Positions 32,234-40,865 of a stretch of 51,315 bases of DNA are shown in pieces. Each line of letters starts with the position of its first letter. Within the stretch, counting starts at the first letter, position 1. This DNA comes from UBA1724 sp963621575. GTDB lineage: Bacteria > Verrucomicrobiota > Lentisphaeria > Oligosphaerales > Oligosphaeraceae. Position numbers and translations under genes: made by a program. The stretch lies in the NCBI GenBank assembly GCA_963621575.1, contig CAVFEH010000016.1, forward strand, positions 1 to 51,315, read 5' to 3'. A model generated the notes under the pieces. That model was not told the origin of the DNA. It did no database searches and was given only the letters and a program-made list of their open reading frames with translations.

Positions 32234-33106
32234 CTAGAGGATATCCAGACCGATGTCGATGGCGGGGGCGGAGTGGGTGAGGGCTCCGGAGGAGATGTAG
32301 TCCAGTCCCAGGTGTGCCAGAGAGGGGAGCCTCTCCAGGGTGATGTTCCCGGAGGCCTCGGTCTTGGCGCGTCCCGCGATGAGCTTGATGGCCTCGGCCA
32401 TCTGCTCGTTGGTCATGTTGTCCAGGAGGATGTATTCCACATTGGCTTCGGCGGCGGCGCGGACATCGGCCAGGGAGTCTGCCTCGACTTCAATCTCCAG
32501 GTTGGGATACTTCTCGCGGCAGGCTTTCACCGCATGCTCGATGGATTGGGAGCCGCCGGCCCGGTGGGCCAGTTCCCGGTGGTTGTCCTTGATCATGATG
32601 CGGTCAAAGAGTCCGATGCGGTGGTTCTGGGCGCCGCCCATGAGGACGGCGTATTTTTCCACAAGGCGGAGGCCGGGGGTGGTCTTGCGGGTGTCGAGAA
32701 TCTTGGTGTTGGTGTCGTGTCCCAGGGCCTCCACGTATTGGCGGGTCATGGTGGCGATGCCGGAGAGTCTCTGGAGGATGTTGAGGGCGGTTCGCTCGCC
32801 GGTGAGGATGGCGCGGGCATTTCCCTCCACGGTGGCGACGCGGTCGCCGGGCTCGGCGGTGTCGCCGTCCTGGACGTGCTGGATGAACTCCACGTCGGCG
32901 GAGAGCTCCTGGAAGAGGATCTTCAGGATGGGGAGGCCGGCCAGCACGCATCGCTTGCGGGGGATGAAGTGCGCCATGGTGGTCTGCTGGGGGGGCACCA
33001 CGGCCAGGGTGGTGGCGTCACCGCTGCCCACGTCTTCGGTGATGGCGCGCTGACAGAGTTCCCGGAGGATGGATTCGTTGAGATAGTAGGGGAGATGAGC
33101 TGACAT
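32234..33106 (-). CDS. nadC: Nicotinate-nucleotide diphosphorylase (carboxylating) NadC
   Basis: Quinolinate phosphoribosyltransferase of NAD synthesis. The 290 residues show ITEDVGSGDATT at the start, ERTALNILQRLSGIAT, DTRKTTPGLR, GGAQNHRIGLFDRIMIKDNH, EVEADSL and SSGALTHSAPAIDIGLDI, a full NadC set. The leader carries CTCCCCCTTCCC in place of a Shine-Dalgarno. It lies 81 bp after the GT4 transferase and may be the last gene of the rseP operon. nadA and nadB are not in the window. Confidence 0.97.
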   Translation of the reverse strand: MSAHLPYYLNESILRELCQRAITEDVGSGDATTLAVVPPQQTTMAHFIPRKRCVLAGLPILKILFQELSADVEFIQHVQDGDTAEPGDRVATVEGNARAILTGERTALNILQRLSGIATMTRQYVEALGHDTNTKILDTRKTTPGLRLVEKYAVLMGGAQNHRIGLFDRIMIKDNHRELAHRAGGSQSIEHAVKACREKYPNLEIEVEADSLADVRAAAEANVEYILLDNMTNEQMAEAIKLIAGRAKTEASGNITLERLPSLAHLGLDYISSGALTHSAPAIDIGLDIL

Positions 33107-33187
33107 ATTCGTTTGGGAAGGGGGGAGTTCTTGCTCTTCTTTCTTGGCGGTGCGTCGGGGGAAGGAGGGGGAGGGTTTCGCTGCCGT

Positions 33188-34279
33188 CTACTTCTCTGGC
33201 GGGTGCGCCCCCAGCTGGATCAGCAGCACCAGGGCCACCATCGCAGTCATTTGGGCCAGGATGAGCCAGGCGGCGGCGTGGGGTGTCCAGAGGAGTGAGA
33301 GGGCGCCGGCGCCGGCCAATGCGGAAAGGAGCCACACCGCGACCACGGCCTTGGGGCGGGAGAGGCCCAGGGCGACGAAGCGGTGGGAGATGTGCTGGTT
33401 GTCCCCTACGTAGATGGGCTTGTGTTGCCGGAGCCGCAGGAGGACCACGGTGACGGCGTCCAGCAGGGGGACGGCCAGGACCATGACGGGGATGGACAGC
33501 GCCAGGATGCTGGGGGTGTTTTCGTGGTGGTAGAAGGTGGTCAGGATGGTGGCCACGGCCAGGAGGTATCCCAGGAAGTGGCTTCCGCAGTCGCCCATGA
33601 AGACGGTGGCTTTTGGAAAGTTGTAGAAGAGGAACCCCAGGGTGGCGCCGGCGGAGAGTGCGGTGAGGGTGCCCACGAAGAGCTGTCCGCGGATGGCGGC
33701 GATGGCGAAGAGGAAGGCGAAGGCGATGAGGGCGGCCCCGCCGGCCAGGCCGTTCATGTTGTCAAAGAAATTGACGGCGTTGGCGACGGTGGCGATCCAG
33801 AGGATGGTGACAGTCCAGGAGAGCCAGAGGGGGGCGATGCCGACCAGGACGCGTGGACCGAAGATTGCGGTGATTGCTGCCGCAGCCAGCTGGAAGAGGA
33901 GTTTTGTGCGTGCGGAGAGGGGCTGCGTGTCGTCTCGGAAGCCCATGATGGCGAGTCCAGTGGCGCAGGCCGTGATGACGGCCAGGGATCGCGCGGCGGC
34001 GGGGAGCCCTCCCAGGGCGTCGCGGATTTGTGCGGGGAAGAGCTCCCGGGGGAGGAGCACGGCGCCGGCGAGTCCGGCCAGCAGGAGGGACACCCAGACG
34101 GTGGCCATGGCCGCGCCGCCGATGACGGGGGTGGGCGTGGTATGGTTCTTGTGGTGTTCGGCGTGTGGTTTGTCCAGGATCCCCCGGCGTAGGGCAAGCC
34201 TGCGGAATGGTGGCATGAGCAACGCGGTGAGGCCGGCGGCCACGAGGAAGAGTGCAATTTGGAGTGCAAGCCAGCTCAT
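33188..34279 (-). CDS. Polyprenyl-phosphate sugar-1-phosphate transferase (WecA/MraY family)
   Basis: A 363-residue membrane enzyme with about eleven helices. Family motifs: HxxxTPTPVIGG-like NHTTPTPVIGGAA, GFRDD (acidic pair for Mg), NAVNFFDNMNGLAGG, FMGDCGSHFLGY and the His-rich cytoplasmic loop GDNQHISHRFV. The HISHR form and the neighbours fit WecA/TagO-like enzymes, which load GlcNAc- or similar phosphate onto undecaprenyl phosphate to start O-antigen, ECA or teichoic-like glycans, more than MraY, which is normally inside the mur/fts cluster. The exact sugar is not known. It overlaps cmk by four bases (ATGA). Confidence 0.9.
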   Translation of the reverse strand: MSWLALQIALFLVAAGLTALLMPPFRRLALRRGILDKPHAEHHKNHTTPTPVIGGAAMATVWVSLLLAGLAGAVLLPRELFPAQIRDALGGLPAAARSLAVITACATGLAIMGFRDDTQPLSARTKLLFQLAAAAITAIFGPRVLVGIAPLWLSWTVTILWIATVANAVNFFDNMNGLAGGAALIAFAFLFAIAAIRGQLFVGTLTALSAGATLGFLFYNFPKATVFMGDCGSHFLGYLLAVATILTTFYHHENTPSILALSIPVMVLAVPLLDAVTVVLLRLRQHKPIYVGDNQHISHRFVALGLSRPKAVVAVWLLSALAGAGALSLLWTPHAAAWLILAQMTAMVALVLLIQLGAHPPEK

Positions 34280-34959
34280 GCGAGGGCGGCGCGGATGGTG
34301 TCGGCCAGCTTTCGGGCCACCTCTTCGGCGGTGAGGCCGTCTGTCTGGACCAAGATGGAATCGGGGGCCGGCTTGAGGGGCGCCACGGGACGGTTGGAGT
34401 CGGCCAGGTCCCGCTGGCGGATGGCCTCCGCCACGGATTCAAGCGTGGCTCCCCGGGGGACTTCGCCGGCCTGGGCCAGGCGCCGTCGGGCGCGCTCCAG
34501 GGGTGAGGCGGTGACGAAGAACTTGAAGCGGGCCTGGGGGAAGATGACGGTGGCGATGTCACGGCCCTCCATGATGATGATTCCCAGCGCGGCGCAGTCC
34601 CGCTGGGCCTGGAGCATCCATTCCCGGAGGGCGGGGATGCGGGCGACCACGCTGGCGTTGGCGGCGATCTCGGGAAGGCGGATGGCGCTCTGGGGGACGG
34701 GGTGGTCGTTGAGGAAGAGCTGGGGGGCGCCGTCAACCACGCGGTACTGCAGGGAGCAGTCCTTCAGCATGGCCACGACTTTTTCCGGCTCGGCGTCGGG
34801 GCGGATTCCCAAAGAGATGGCGTGCCAGGCCAGGGTGCGGTACATGTCGCCGGTGTTGATGTAGTACCCGCCGATTTGCTTGGCCAGTATGCGCGCGACG
34901 GTGCTTTTCCCGGAGGCGGCGGGGCCGTCGAGGGCGACTTGGAAGGACGGATTCGTCAT
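34276..34959 (-). CDS. cmk: Cytidylate kinase Cmk
   Basis: Phosphorylates CMP and dCMP. The 227-residue P-loop kinase opens with DGPAASGKST (11-20), then the CMP-site YINTGDMYR, MEGRDIATVIFP, RARRRLAQ in the lid and RDLADSNRPVAPLKPA, all Cmk-specific. The start is the ATG that overlaps the rseP stop (ATGA). The reading frame continues upstream only as a GC-rich shadow of rseP. CMP kinase supplies CTP, which is also the donor for CMP-Kdo and phospholipids, but no functional link to rseP is known. Confidence 0.96.
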   Translation of the reverse strand: MTNPSFQVALDGPAASGKSTVARILAKQIGGYYINTGDMYRTLAWHAISLGIRPDAEPEKVVAMLKDCSLQYRVVDGAPQLFLNDHPVPQSAIRLPEIAANASVVARIPALREWMLQAQRDCAALGIIIMEGRDIATVIFPQARFKFFVTASPLERARRRLAQAGEVPRGATLESVAEAIRQRDLADSNRPVAPLKPAPDSILVQTDGLTAEEVARKLADTIRAALA

Positions 34960-36935
34960 GGTTTGGAGGTGGCGTCGGGCTGTCCGGCCGGCTGCGCGGG
35001 GGATTCCCCAAGGACGTCGGGCGCGCCCTTCTGGACTGGCGGCTCCTTTGGGTGTTTCAGGGAGTAGTTGAAGATGCGCCGTCCGTCGAAGAGTGTGATG
35101 TAGAGCATCAGCACGATGAGCAGGATGGCGAAGGTGTTGTAGAGGTATTTGAAGAAGGATGCGGGCATTCTCCGGCGGGAGACGGCTTCCAGGGCGGCGA
35201 AGAGGATGTGTCCTCCGTCCAGCACGGGAAGGGGAAGCAGATTCATGAACGCCAGGGAGAAGGAAATGAGGATGATGAAGGAGAATCCTCCCCGGTAACC
35301 CTCGGATTTCAGGCGATACCAGAGTGCCTGGATGATGCCCAGGGGGCCGCTCATGTGTCGCAGGCCGACCTGGGTCTGGGAGACTTCCCGCGGGGTGCCG
35401 GTGACCAGGCTCTTGGCGCGGGAGGTGAGGGGGGCGAAGAGGAGTCCCAGGGTGCGGGTGGTGGTGTTCCACACTTCGGTGAATTGCCGCCAGGGATTTA
35501 CGTGCTGAATCACTTTTGGCAGCCCGCCGGAGAGCACCACGCCCATCAGGTAGACGCCGGGGGTGTCTTTGCTCTGGCAGGGAGTCAGGACGGTTTGGCG
35601 GATTTCGCCGTCGCGGCGGTATGTGATCTGCAGTCGTCTGCCGCCGGAGGTGCGCACGAATTGCCGGAGGCTTTGCACGTCGCGGACTTTCAGGGAGTCC
35701 TCCTCTTGGGCGTCGTTGCTTTCGTCGTTGAGCTTCTTCACCTCCAGGAATTGGTCGCCGATCCGGAGGCCGGCCGCCTCTGCGGGAGAGCCCTGGGAGA
35801 CAGAGGCCGCCACTACCTGGAAGGAGAGCCCCAGGGATTGCAACGACCGCTCGCCAGGCGGGAGCGCCACCGTGAATTCCGGGAGCTCCTTCCCCTGGCG
35901 GGCGACTGTGACCGAAATCTGCACGGCGTCGGCGGGCAAGGCGGCTAGAAGACGGTCGGCGTCCAAGGGCGAGACCACATTCTTTTTCTGGAGCGCCAGA
36001 AGCTGGTCGCCCGCCTTGATGCCGGCGCGCCCCGCCGGGGAGCCATTGGCCACCGCCGCCACCCGCGCCGGGTTCAGGGCATCGAAGAAGGGGAATCCCA
36101 GGCCTTCCATGGACGGATTCCTGCTGGGCTGGTAGCGGAACTCCAGGGGGTCGCCATCTCGCAGGACCTTCACGGTCACGTGCCCCTTGTTGCCGTAGAC
36201 GTATTCTTTGCAGAGGCCATCCACGCCGTCCTGGAAGGTGGCGCCATTGACCTCCACGACGCGGTCGCCTCTGCGCAGTCCCGCGGTCCACTCGGGGTTG
36301 GGTTCCGGCCTCACGGTGACCTCCCGGGGGGGCTTGTCGGCGTCCTCCAGGATGGTGAGCGTCAGCTCCTCGGGAAGAGTCCTGCCTTCTTCGCCCGTCA
36401 GATAGGCCAGCTCGGCCCAGGTCAGCGGAGTCCCCCGGCCGGTGACTTCCTGCCCCTCAATCTTCAGGATGGAGGCGTATTCGGGGACGCCCTCTAGATA
36501 GGGCAGGTATGCGGGGATCGACGCGATGTTGGCGGAGGGGGAGGGCGCCGGGCGCCAGAGCCCCACGCCCCACATGATAGTGGCCAGCAGGAAGCCGAAG
36601 AGGACATTGAAGAGGGGCCCGGCGAAGGCCGTCCAGGCCCGCGCGCCAGGGGAGGCGTGGGGGAGTGGCCGCTCGTCGGAGGTCTGCGGCTCATCGGTGG
36701 GATCCAGCTGCGGCAACGACACGAAGCCGCCGAAGGGCAGCCAGCTCACCACATACTCCACCCCCTTGTATTTAAAGCCCCAGAGCTTCGGCCCCATGCC
36801 GATGGAGAATGTCTCCACATGCAGGCCCTTCCACAACGCCACGATCAAATGTCCGAACTCGTGGATGAAGATGCAGAAGCCGAAGAAGAATACGATGAAG
36901 AGAATCTTCAGGATGACGGAGAGGAATTCAAGCAT
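34956..36935 (-). CDS. rseP: RseP-like site-2 intramembrane metalloprotease with several PDZ domains
   Basis: A 659-residue M50 protease. Helix one carries the zinc motif HEFGH (25-29); the second active-site motif LPVLDGGH is at 569-576, with the intervening periplasmic part about 200 residues longer than in E. coli RseP (450 aa). This part has at least three PDZ-like stretches (around 200-250, 285-340 and 370-460; e.g. GSPAGRAGIKAGDQLL and GSPAEAAGLRIGDQFL). The tail is Pro-rich. RseP cuts membrane anti-sigma factors; the ECF anti-sigma at 23729-24220 is a possible client, but this is conjecture. An extended -10 lies 38 bp upstream. The leader has no Shine-Dalgarno. Confidence 0.92.
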   Translation of the reverse strand: MLEFLSVILKILFIVFFFGFCIFIHEFGHLIVALWKGLHVETFSIGMGPKLWGFKYKGVEYVVSWLPFGGFVSLPQLDPTDEPQTSDERPLPHASPGARAWTAFAGPLFNVLFGFLLATIMWGVGLWRPAPSPSANIASIPAYLPYLEGVPEYASILKIEGQEVTGRGTPLTWAELAYLTGEEGRTLPEELTLTILEDADKPPREVTVRPEPNPEWTAGLRRGDRVVEVNGATFQDGVDGLCKEYVYGNKGHVTVKVLRDGDPLEFRYQPSRNPSMEGLGFPFFDALNPARVAAVANGSPAGRAGIKAGDQLLALQKKNVVSPLDADRLLAALPADAVQISVTVARQGKELPEFTVALPPGERSLQSLGLSFQVVAASVSQGSPAEAAGLRIGDQFLEVKKLNDESNDAQEEDSLKVRDVQSLRQFVRTSGGRRLQITYRRDGEIRQTVLTPCQSKDTPGVYLMGVVLSGGLPKVIQHVNPWRQFTEVWNTTTRTLGLLFAPLTSRAKSLVTGTPREVSQTQVGLRHMSGPLGIIQALWYRLKSEGYRGGFSFIILISFSLAFMNLLPLPVLDGGHILFAALEAVSRRRMPASFFKYLYNTFAILLIVLMLYITLFDGRRIFNYSLKHPKEPPVQKGAPDVLGESPAQPAGQPDATSKP

Positions 36936-36972
36936 ATCTTGGACGCGGGAAGAAGAATCAAGCTAGGGAATA

Positions 36973-36981
36973 AATATACCA
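36973..36981 (-). promoter_or_regulatory. Extended -10 promoter of rseP
   Basis: On the minus strand TGG-TATATT, i.e. the extended -10 TGnTATATT, about 40 bases before the rseP ATG. No -35 match. Confidence 0.5.
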
Positions 36982-37441
36982 CGGCGGGAGGGTCCGGGAG
37001 GGCGGCGCAGGGAGGAGGCCAGGGCCAGCGGAAGCCCTCAGGCTCCCGCAATGGCCCTCTGAGCGCCATCCCCCCACGTGGTTCCGTATTGTGTTGAAAT
37101 ACAAGGTCGAAGGAGGAAATGAATGGAGGCCCTGGGAGGCTGCGGCGGGAAGGGGGCGTTTGCAATATTCGGCCGTTGTCGTTTTTTGCACTATTTCGCA
37201 CTCTCGGTCAGGACCGCGCCGGTCTCCAAAAGTTCGTCGGCGGGCAGCGCGTCGCAAATTCTTTTTTTTGTATGCCTTCATGTACGAGGGTATAGCATGT
37301 TTGCCGCCTCATCGCCACCCGTTGTTCCGGCGCTTGGGGATTTTCCGTTCCGTCGATTGTGGAGGTGATGTGTGGGTCAGGTGGCCGGTGTTGGGGCTTG
37401 CGCGCTTTCCGTTTGTGTTTTTTTTGGGGGGGGTGGCGCAA
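36982..37441. other. Gene-poor region between rseP and the ABC operon
   Basis: About 460 bp, less GC-rich than its surroundings between 37160 and 37290, with no gene I can support. The only coding-like sign is on the plus strand: AAGGAGG, six bases, then an ATG at 37123 opening 81 codons whose stop overlaps a second ATG preceded by GGAGG (TGATG at 37366). Codon use in this frame does not resemble the neighbours and the second frame runs through the terminator hairpin, so I do not call genes. A small regulatory RNA is possible. Confidence 0.4.
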
Positions 37442-37484
37442 ACCCAAAGGAGCCCCGGTGTTTTATGCCGGGGCTCCTTTGGGT
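37442..37484 (-). terminator. Perfect 17-bp hairpin after the ABC permease gene
   Basis: ACCCAAAGGAGCCCCGG (37442-37458) is followed after a 9-base loop by its exact complement (37468-37484). It begins 24 bases past the permease stop on the minus strand and should end the efflux operon. The T-run after it is short (TTTGCG). Confidence 0.75.
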
Positions 37485-37507
37485 GTTTCTGCGGATGGGG
37501 TGTGGTT

Positions 37508-38737
37508 CTACTCGTATCGGAGGCAGTCGATGGGATTCAATCTGCTTGCCCGGCAGGCGGGGTAGAAGCCGAAGAAGACTCCGACGACGGCGGAGAACGC
37601 AAAGGCCCCGATGACGGAGCTTTCGGTGATGGTGATGGGCCAATTTTGGACGTTTCCGACCGTTTGGGCCCCGACGACCCCCAGTATGGTTCCGATGAGT
37701 CCTCCGACGCATGATAGTGTCATGGCCTCCAGGAGGAACTGCAGAAGGATGTCCCGGGGTTTTGCGCCGATTGCCATGCGCAGCCCGATTTCCTTGGTGC
37801 GTTCGGTGACGGAGACCAGCATGATGTTCATGATGCCGATGCCCCCGACCAGGAGGGAGATGGATGCCACGGCTCCCAGGAGGAGTGTGATGGTGGTGGA
37901 GATGGAGGACATCATCTCGGTGATTTCGGTCATGTCGCGGATCACGAAGTCATCGTCCTTGCCGTCGGCCAGCCGGTGCCGTTGGCGGAGCAGCGAGGAC
38001 ATCTCGGACTTTGCCTCCTCCAGGTCATCCATGGAGTTCAGGGAGACCAGGAGCATGTTGATGTTGTTGAAGGTGGAGCGCTGGATGGTCCGGGTGACGG
38101 TGGTGTAGGGCATGAGGATGGCGTCGTCCTGGTCTTGTCCCATGGAGTTGGAGCCCTTCTTTTCCATGACCCCGATGACCTTGAAGGACATGTTCTTGAC
38201 GCGGATGTTTTTGCCGATGGGGTTTTCGCCGTTGGTGAAGAGATTGTCGACCACGGTCTGCCCGAGGATCAGGACGCGTCGTCCGCTCTGGATGTCGTCT
38301 TCGCTGAAGTAGGTTCCCTCCCCCACGTTCCAGCCGCGGACCACGGGGAACCCCAGTCCCACGCCGGAGATGGAGGTGGACCAGTTGTTTTCATTGTAGA
38401 TGACCTGTGCGCTGGCGCGGACCATGGGGGTTTGTCCGGCGACCAGGTCGGGCAGGTCGTGTTCGATCTGTTCCCCGTCTTTTGCGGTGAGGGTATTGGA
38501 TGCCCCGGCGCCCATGGAGGTGCCTCCCACCCGTATGGCGTTGGGGAAGATCATGACCAGATTGTTGCCCATGGAGCTGATGGAGCTCTTCATCTGGTCC
38601 CCGGCGCCGGTGCCGATGGCGACCACGGCGATGACGGCGGCGATGCCGACGATGATGCCGAGTGCGGTGAGGAGGCTGCGGATTTTGTTGCGCCAGATGG
38701 CCCGGAGGGCCACCCGGAAAATCATTGTGAAGCTCAT
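37508..38737 (-). CDS. MacB-type ABC transporter permease
   Basis: A 409-residue permease with the MacB/FtsX layout: an N-terminal helix (about 20-42; LLTALGIIVGIAAVIAVVAI), a periplasmic MacB-PCD domain (about 45-270), and three C-terminal helices (about 285-385). GMNIMLVSVTERTKEIGLRMAIGA-type wording is the classic marker: here GIMNIMLVSVTERTKEIGLR. E. coli MacB is one polypeptide with the ATPase fused; here the ATPase is a separate gene whose stop overlaps this ATG (ATGA). With the fusion protein and outer-membrane factor upstream it forms a tripartite exporter. The substrate is unknown (MacB relatives export macrolides, lipoproteins, peptides or enterotoxin). Confidence 0.92.
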   Translation of the reverse strand: MSFTMIFRVALRAIWRNKIRSLLTALGIIVGIAAVIAVVAIGTGAGDQMKSSISSMGNNLVMIFPNAIRVGGTSMGAGASNTLTAKDGEQIEHDLPDLVAGQTPMVRASAQVIYNENNWSTSISGVGLGFPVVRGWNVGEGTYFSEDDIQSGRRVLILGQTVVDNLFTNGENPIGKNIRVKNMSFKVIGVMEKKGSNSMGQDQDDAILMPYTTVTRTIQRSTFNNINMLLVSLNSMDDLEEAKSEMSSLLRQRHRLADGKDDDFVIRDMTEITEMMSSISTTITLLLGAVASISLLVGGIGIMNIMLVSVTERTKEIGLRMAIGAKPRDILLQFLLEAMTLSCVGGLIGTILGVVGAQTVGNVQNWPITITESSVIGAFAFSAVVGVFFGFYPACRASRLNPIDCLRYE

Positions 38738-39441
38738 TTTGCGGCGGCCTCCTGGTGGTGTGGGGTGTCTTCCCGGACGATGTGTCCGTCCTGCATGACG
38801 ATGCGCCGTTTGGCGTAGGAGGCGATATCGTCTTCGTGGGTGACCATGACGATGGTGATGCCCTTTGCGTTGAGTTCCTGGAGAAAGGTGATGATTTCGA
38901 TGGAGGCCTTTGTGTCCAGGTTTCCGGTGGGTTCGTCTGCCAGGAGGAGCGGCGGATCGTTCATGAGGGCGCGCGCGATGGCGACGCGCTGCTGCTGTCC
39001 TCCGGAGAGCTGTGCGGGCGTGTGGTAGAGGCGTTTTCCCAGTCCCACCAGGTCGAGCAGTTCGATGGCCCGGGCGCGCCGGGCCTTTGCGGAGAGCGTG
39101 CAGCCGCCATAGAAGGCGGGGAGCTCCACTTGTTCCACGGCGCTGGTGCGGGGCAGCAGGTTGAAATTCTGGAAGACGAATCCCAGCTTCTGGTTCCGGA
39201 AGAGTGCCAGTTCGTTGCGGGACATGGTGGAGACCTCCCGGCCCTCCAGCTTGTAGCTTCCGCTGGTGGGGGTGTCCAGGGCGCCCAGGATGTTCAGCAT
39301 GGTGCTCTTGCCGGAGCCGGAATGGCCCATGATGGCGAGGAACTCCCCGTGGTCTACGTCCAGGTTGACACCGCCAAGGGCATTGACGGTGCTGTCGCCC
39401 AGCACGTAGGTTTTGAACATGTTGCGGATTTCGATCAGCAT
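38734..39441 (-). CDS. MacB/LolD-type ABC transporter ATPase
   Basis: A 235-residue ATPase with Walker A GHSGSGKS (39-46), Q-loop FVFQNFNLLPR, signature LSGGQQQR (145-152), Walker B LLLADEP (165-171) followed by TGNLDT, and H-loop VTHEDD. TGNLD after Walker B is characteristic of the MacB/LolD/FtsE subclass. It drives the permease encoded by the next gene, overlapping by four bases. The start at MLIEIRNMFKTY is fixed by the first conserved strand; upstream lies CTCCTCC rather than a Shine-Dalgarno. Confidence 0.94.
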   Translation of the reverse strand: MLIEIRNMFKTYVLGDSTVNALGGVNLDVDHGEFLAIMGHSGSGKSTMLNILGALDTPTSGSYKLEGREVSTMSRNELALFRNQKLGFVFQNFNLLPRTSAVEQVELPAFYGGCTLSAKARRARAIELLDLVGLGKRLYHTPAQLSGGQQQRVAIARALMNDPPLLLADEPTGNLDTKASIEIITFLQELNAKGITIVMVTHEDDIASYAKRRIVMQDGHIVREDTPHHQEAAAK

Positions 39442-39505
39442 GGCGGAGGAGTATGGGGAGGGGGTAGGGAGAAGATGAAATGGTGTGCGCAAGGGTGCGG
39501 GTGCG

Positions 39506-39531
39506 GGGCGGCGGGTTCTGCGGCGCCGCCC
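39506..39531 (-). promoter_or_regulatory. GC hairpin between the membrane-fusion and ATPase genes
   Basis: GGGCGGCG and CGCCGCCC, eight paired bases with a 10-base loop, in the 121-bp gap inside the operon. It could act as a partial terminator or an mRNA stability element. Confidence 0.3.
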
Positions 39532-39562
39532 ACGCGCGCGCCGTGTCCGGTCTGGTTTCCGA

Positions 39563-40825
39563 TCAGGGGCCGGGAGGGGGGCCTCCGGGGCCGCCGCGGC
39601 CCTTGTTCTTTTTGTCACGGGCGGGGGGCTTCGGCATGAAGGGGTTGGAGGTCTGCCCCTCGGTCTTCAGGGCTGCTGCGGCGCTCATCTTCCCGGTGGC
39701 CACGTTGAGGCCCTCCAGGGGCTCTTCGGACTCCAGCAGGACGGTGTTGATGCTGTCGGTGATGCCCAGCTTCACCTTCACGGGGTGGATTTGGGTGGTG
39801 GAGTCGGCGACCCAGAGGATCTTCTCGTCGTCAGCCAGGTCGGGGGGCTTGGGGGTGTCGTCCCCCATGGGGGTGAAGCGGGTGGCGGCGTTGGGGACTA
39901 CGAGGACATCGGAGGCCTCCTCCACGATGATGGAGAGGTTGGCGGTCATGCCGGGGAAGAGTTTTTCGCCGGGGTTGTCAGCCTGGATGATGACGGGATA
40001 GGTGACCACGTTGGAGGTGGTGACGCTGGCCAGCCGGATCTGGGTGACGCGCCCCTCGAATTTTTGCTTGTAGGCATCCACGGTGAAGACCACGCGCTGC
40101 CCCACGGCCACGCTGCCGATGTCGGCCTCGGGGATGGAGGCCTCCACCTGGATGCGGGTGAGTTCGGTGGCCACGGAGAAGAGTCCGGTGGCGTTCATGG
40201 AGGAGACCACGGTCTGCCCCTCTTCCACGGAGCGGTCGATGACGATTCCGGTGACGGGGGAGGTGATGGTGCAGTCGGCCAGGTTCTTTTCGGCGGTGCG
40301 GACGCTGGCCTGGGATTGTTCGATGGCGGCCTCGTTGCCCTTGAGGGTGGCCTTCAGCTCATCGTAGTTGGCCTGGGCGGTGTCCAGTTCGCTCTCGGTG
40401 GCCATCTCGCGCTCAAAGAGCCGCTTTTGACGGGAGAGTTCCTTTTCGGCCAGGGTGAGCTGTGCGGTGGTGCGGGCAAGGGAGGCCTCGTTGCTCTTGA
40501 GTTGCGCGCGGGCGCTTGCCAGGGCGGACTCGTAGGTGTCCGGGTCGATGAGGGCGATGATCTGGTTTTCGGTGATGTGCGAGTTGTAGTCGGCGGAGAG
40601 GGAGATGATCTTTCCGGTGACTTGTGTGGTTACGGAGACCTCCCGGATGGGGGCGACGGTGCCTGTGGCGGTGACCTCCTGGGTGACGGAGCCCTTCTGG
40701 ACAGCCTGGCTGCGGAAGTACGTGGTCTCCGGGGCCTTTGGACGGTTCCGGTACCAGTGGATGCCGTACCAGGCGGCTCCCAGGACGAGGAAGACGAGGA
40801 CGACTTTCAGAGTTTTTTTGAACAT
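39563..40825 (-). CDS. MacA-type periplasmic membrane-fusion (adaptor) protein
   Basis: A 420-residue RND/ABC adaptor. It has an N-terminal membrane helix (about 5-22), the half-lipoyl motif (VTATGTVAPIREVSVTTQ), a long alpha-hairpin with heptads (about 105-200; ARAQLKSNEASLARTTAQL to ASVRTAEKNLADC), the returning lipoyl half TITSPVTGIVIDRSVEEGQ, a beta-barrel and a membrane-proximal domain. The C-terminus has an unusual Lys/Gly/Pro tail (RDKKNKGRGGPGGPPPGP). It should link the MacB-like pump to the outer-membrane factor encoded 40 bp upstream. The sequence before the ATG is CCTCCTCTCCC, the reverse of a Shine-Dalgarno. Confidence 0.93.
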   Translation of the reverse strand: MFKKTLKVVLVFLVLGAAWYGIHWYRNRPKAPETTYFRSQAVQKGSVTQEVTATGTVAPIREVSVTTQVTGKIISLSADYNSHITENQIIALIDPDTYESALASARAQLKSNEASLARTTAQLTLAEKELSRQKRLFEREMATESELDTAQANYDELKATLKGNEAAIEQSQASVRTAEKNLADCTITSPVTGIVIDRSVEEGQTVVSSMNATGLFSVATELTRIQVEASIPEADIGSVAVGQRVVFTVDAYKQKFEGRVTQIRLASVTTSNVVTYPVIIQADNPGEKLFPGMTANLSIIVEEASDVLVVPNAATRFTPMGDDTPKPPDLADDEKILWVADSTTQIHPVKVKLGITDSINTVLLESEEPLEGLNVATGKMSAAAALKTEGQTSNPFMPKPPARDKKNKGRGGPGGPPPGP

Positions 40826-40865
40826 GGGAGAGGAGGTTTGTGTGGGGAGGTGGAGAAAAGGGGGG

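Noticed and set aside
37368..37565. Second small plus-strand frame overlapping the hairpin and the permease 3' end
   Set aside because: It reads through a perfect terminator stem and into an antisense gene; no coding bias.
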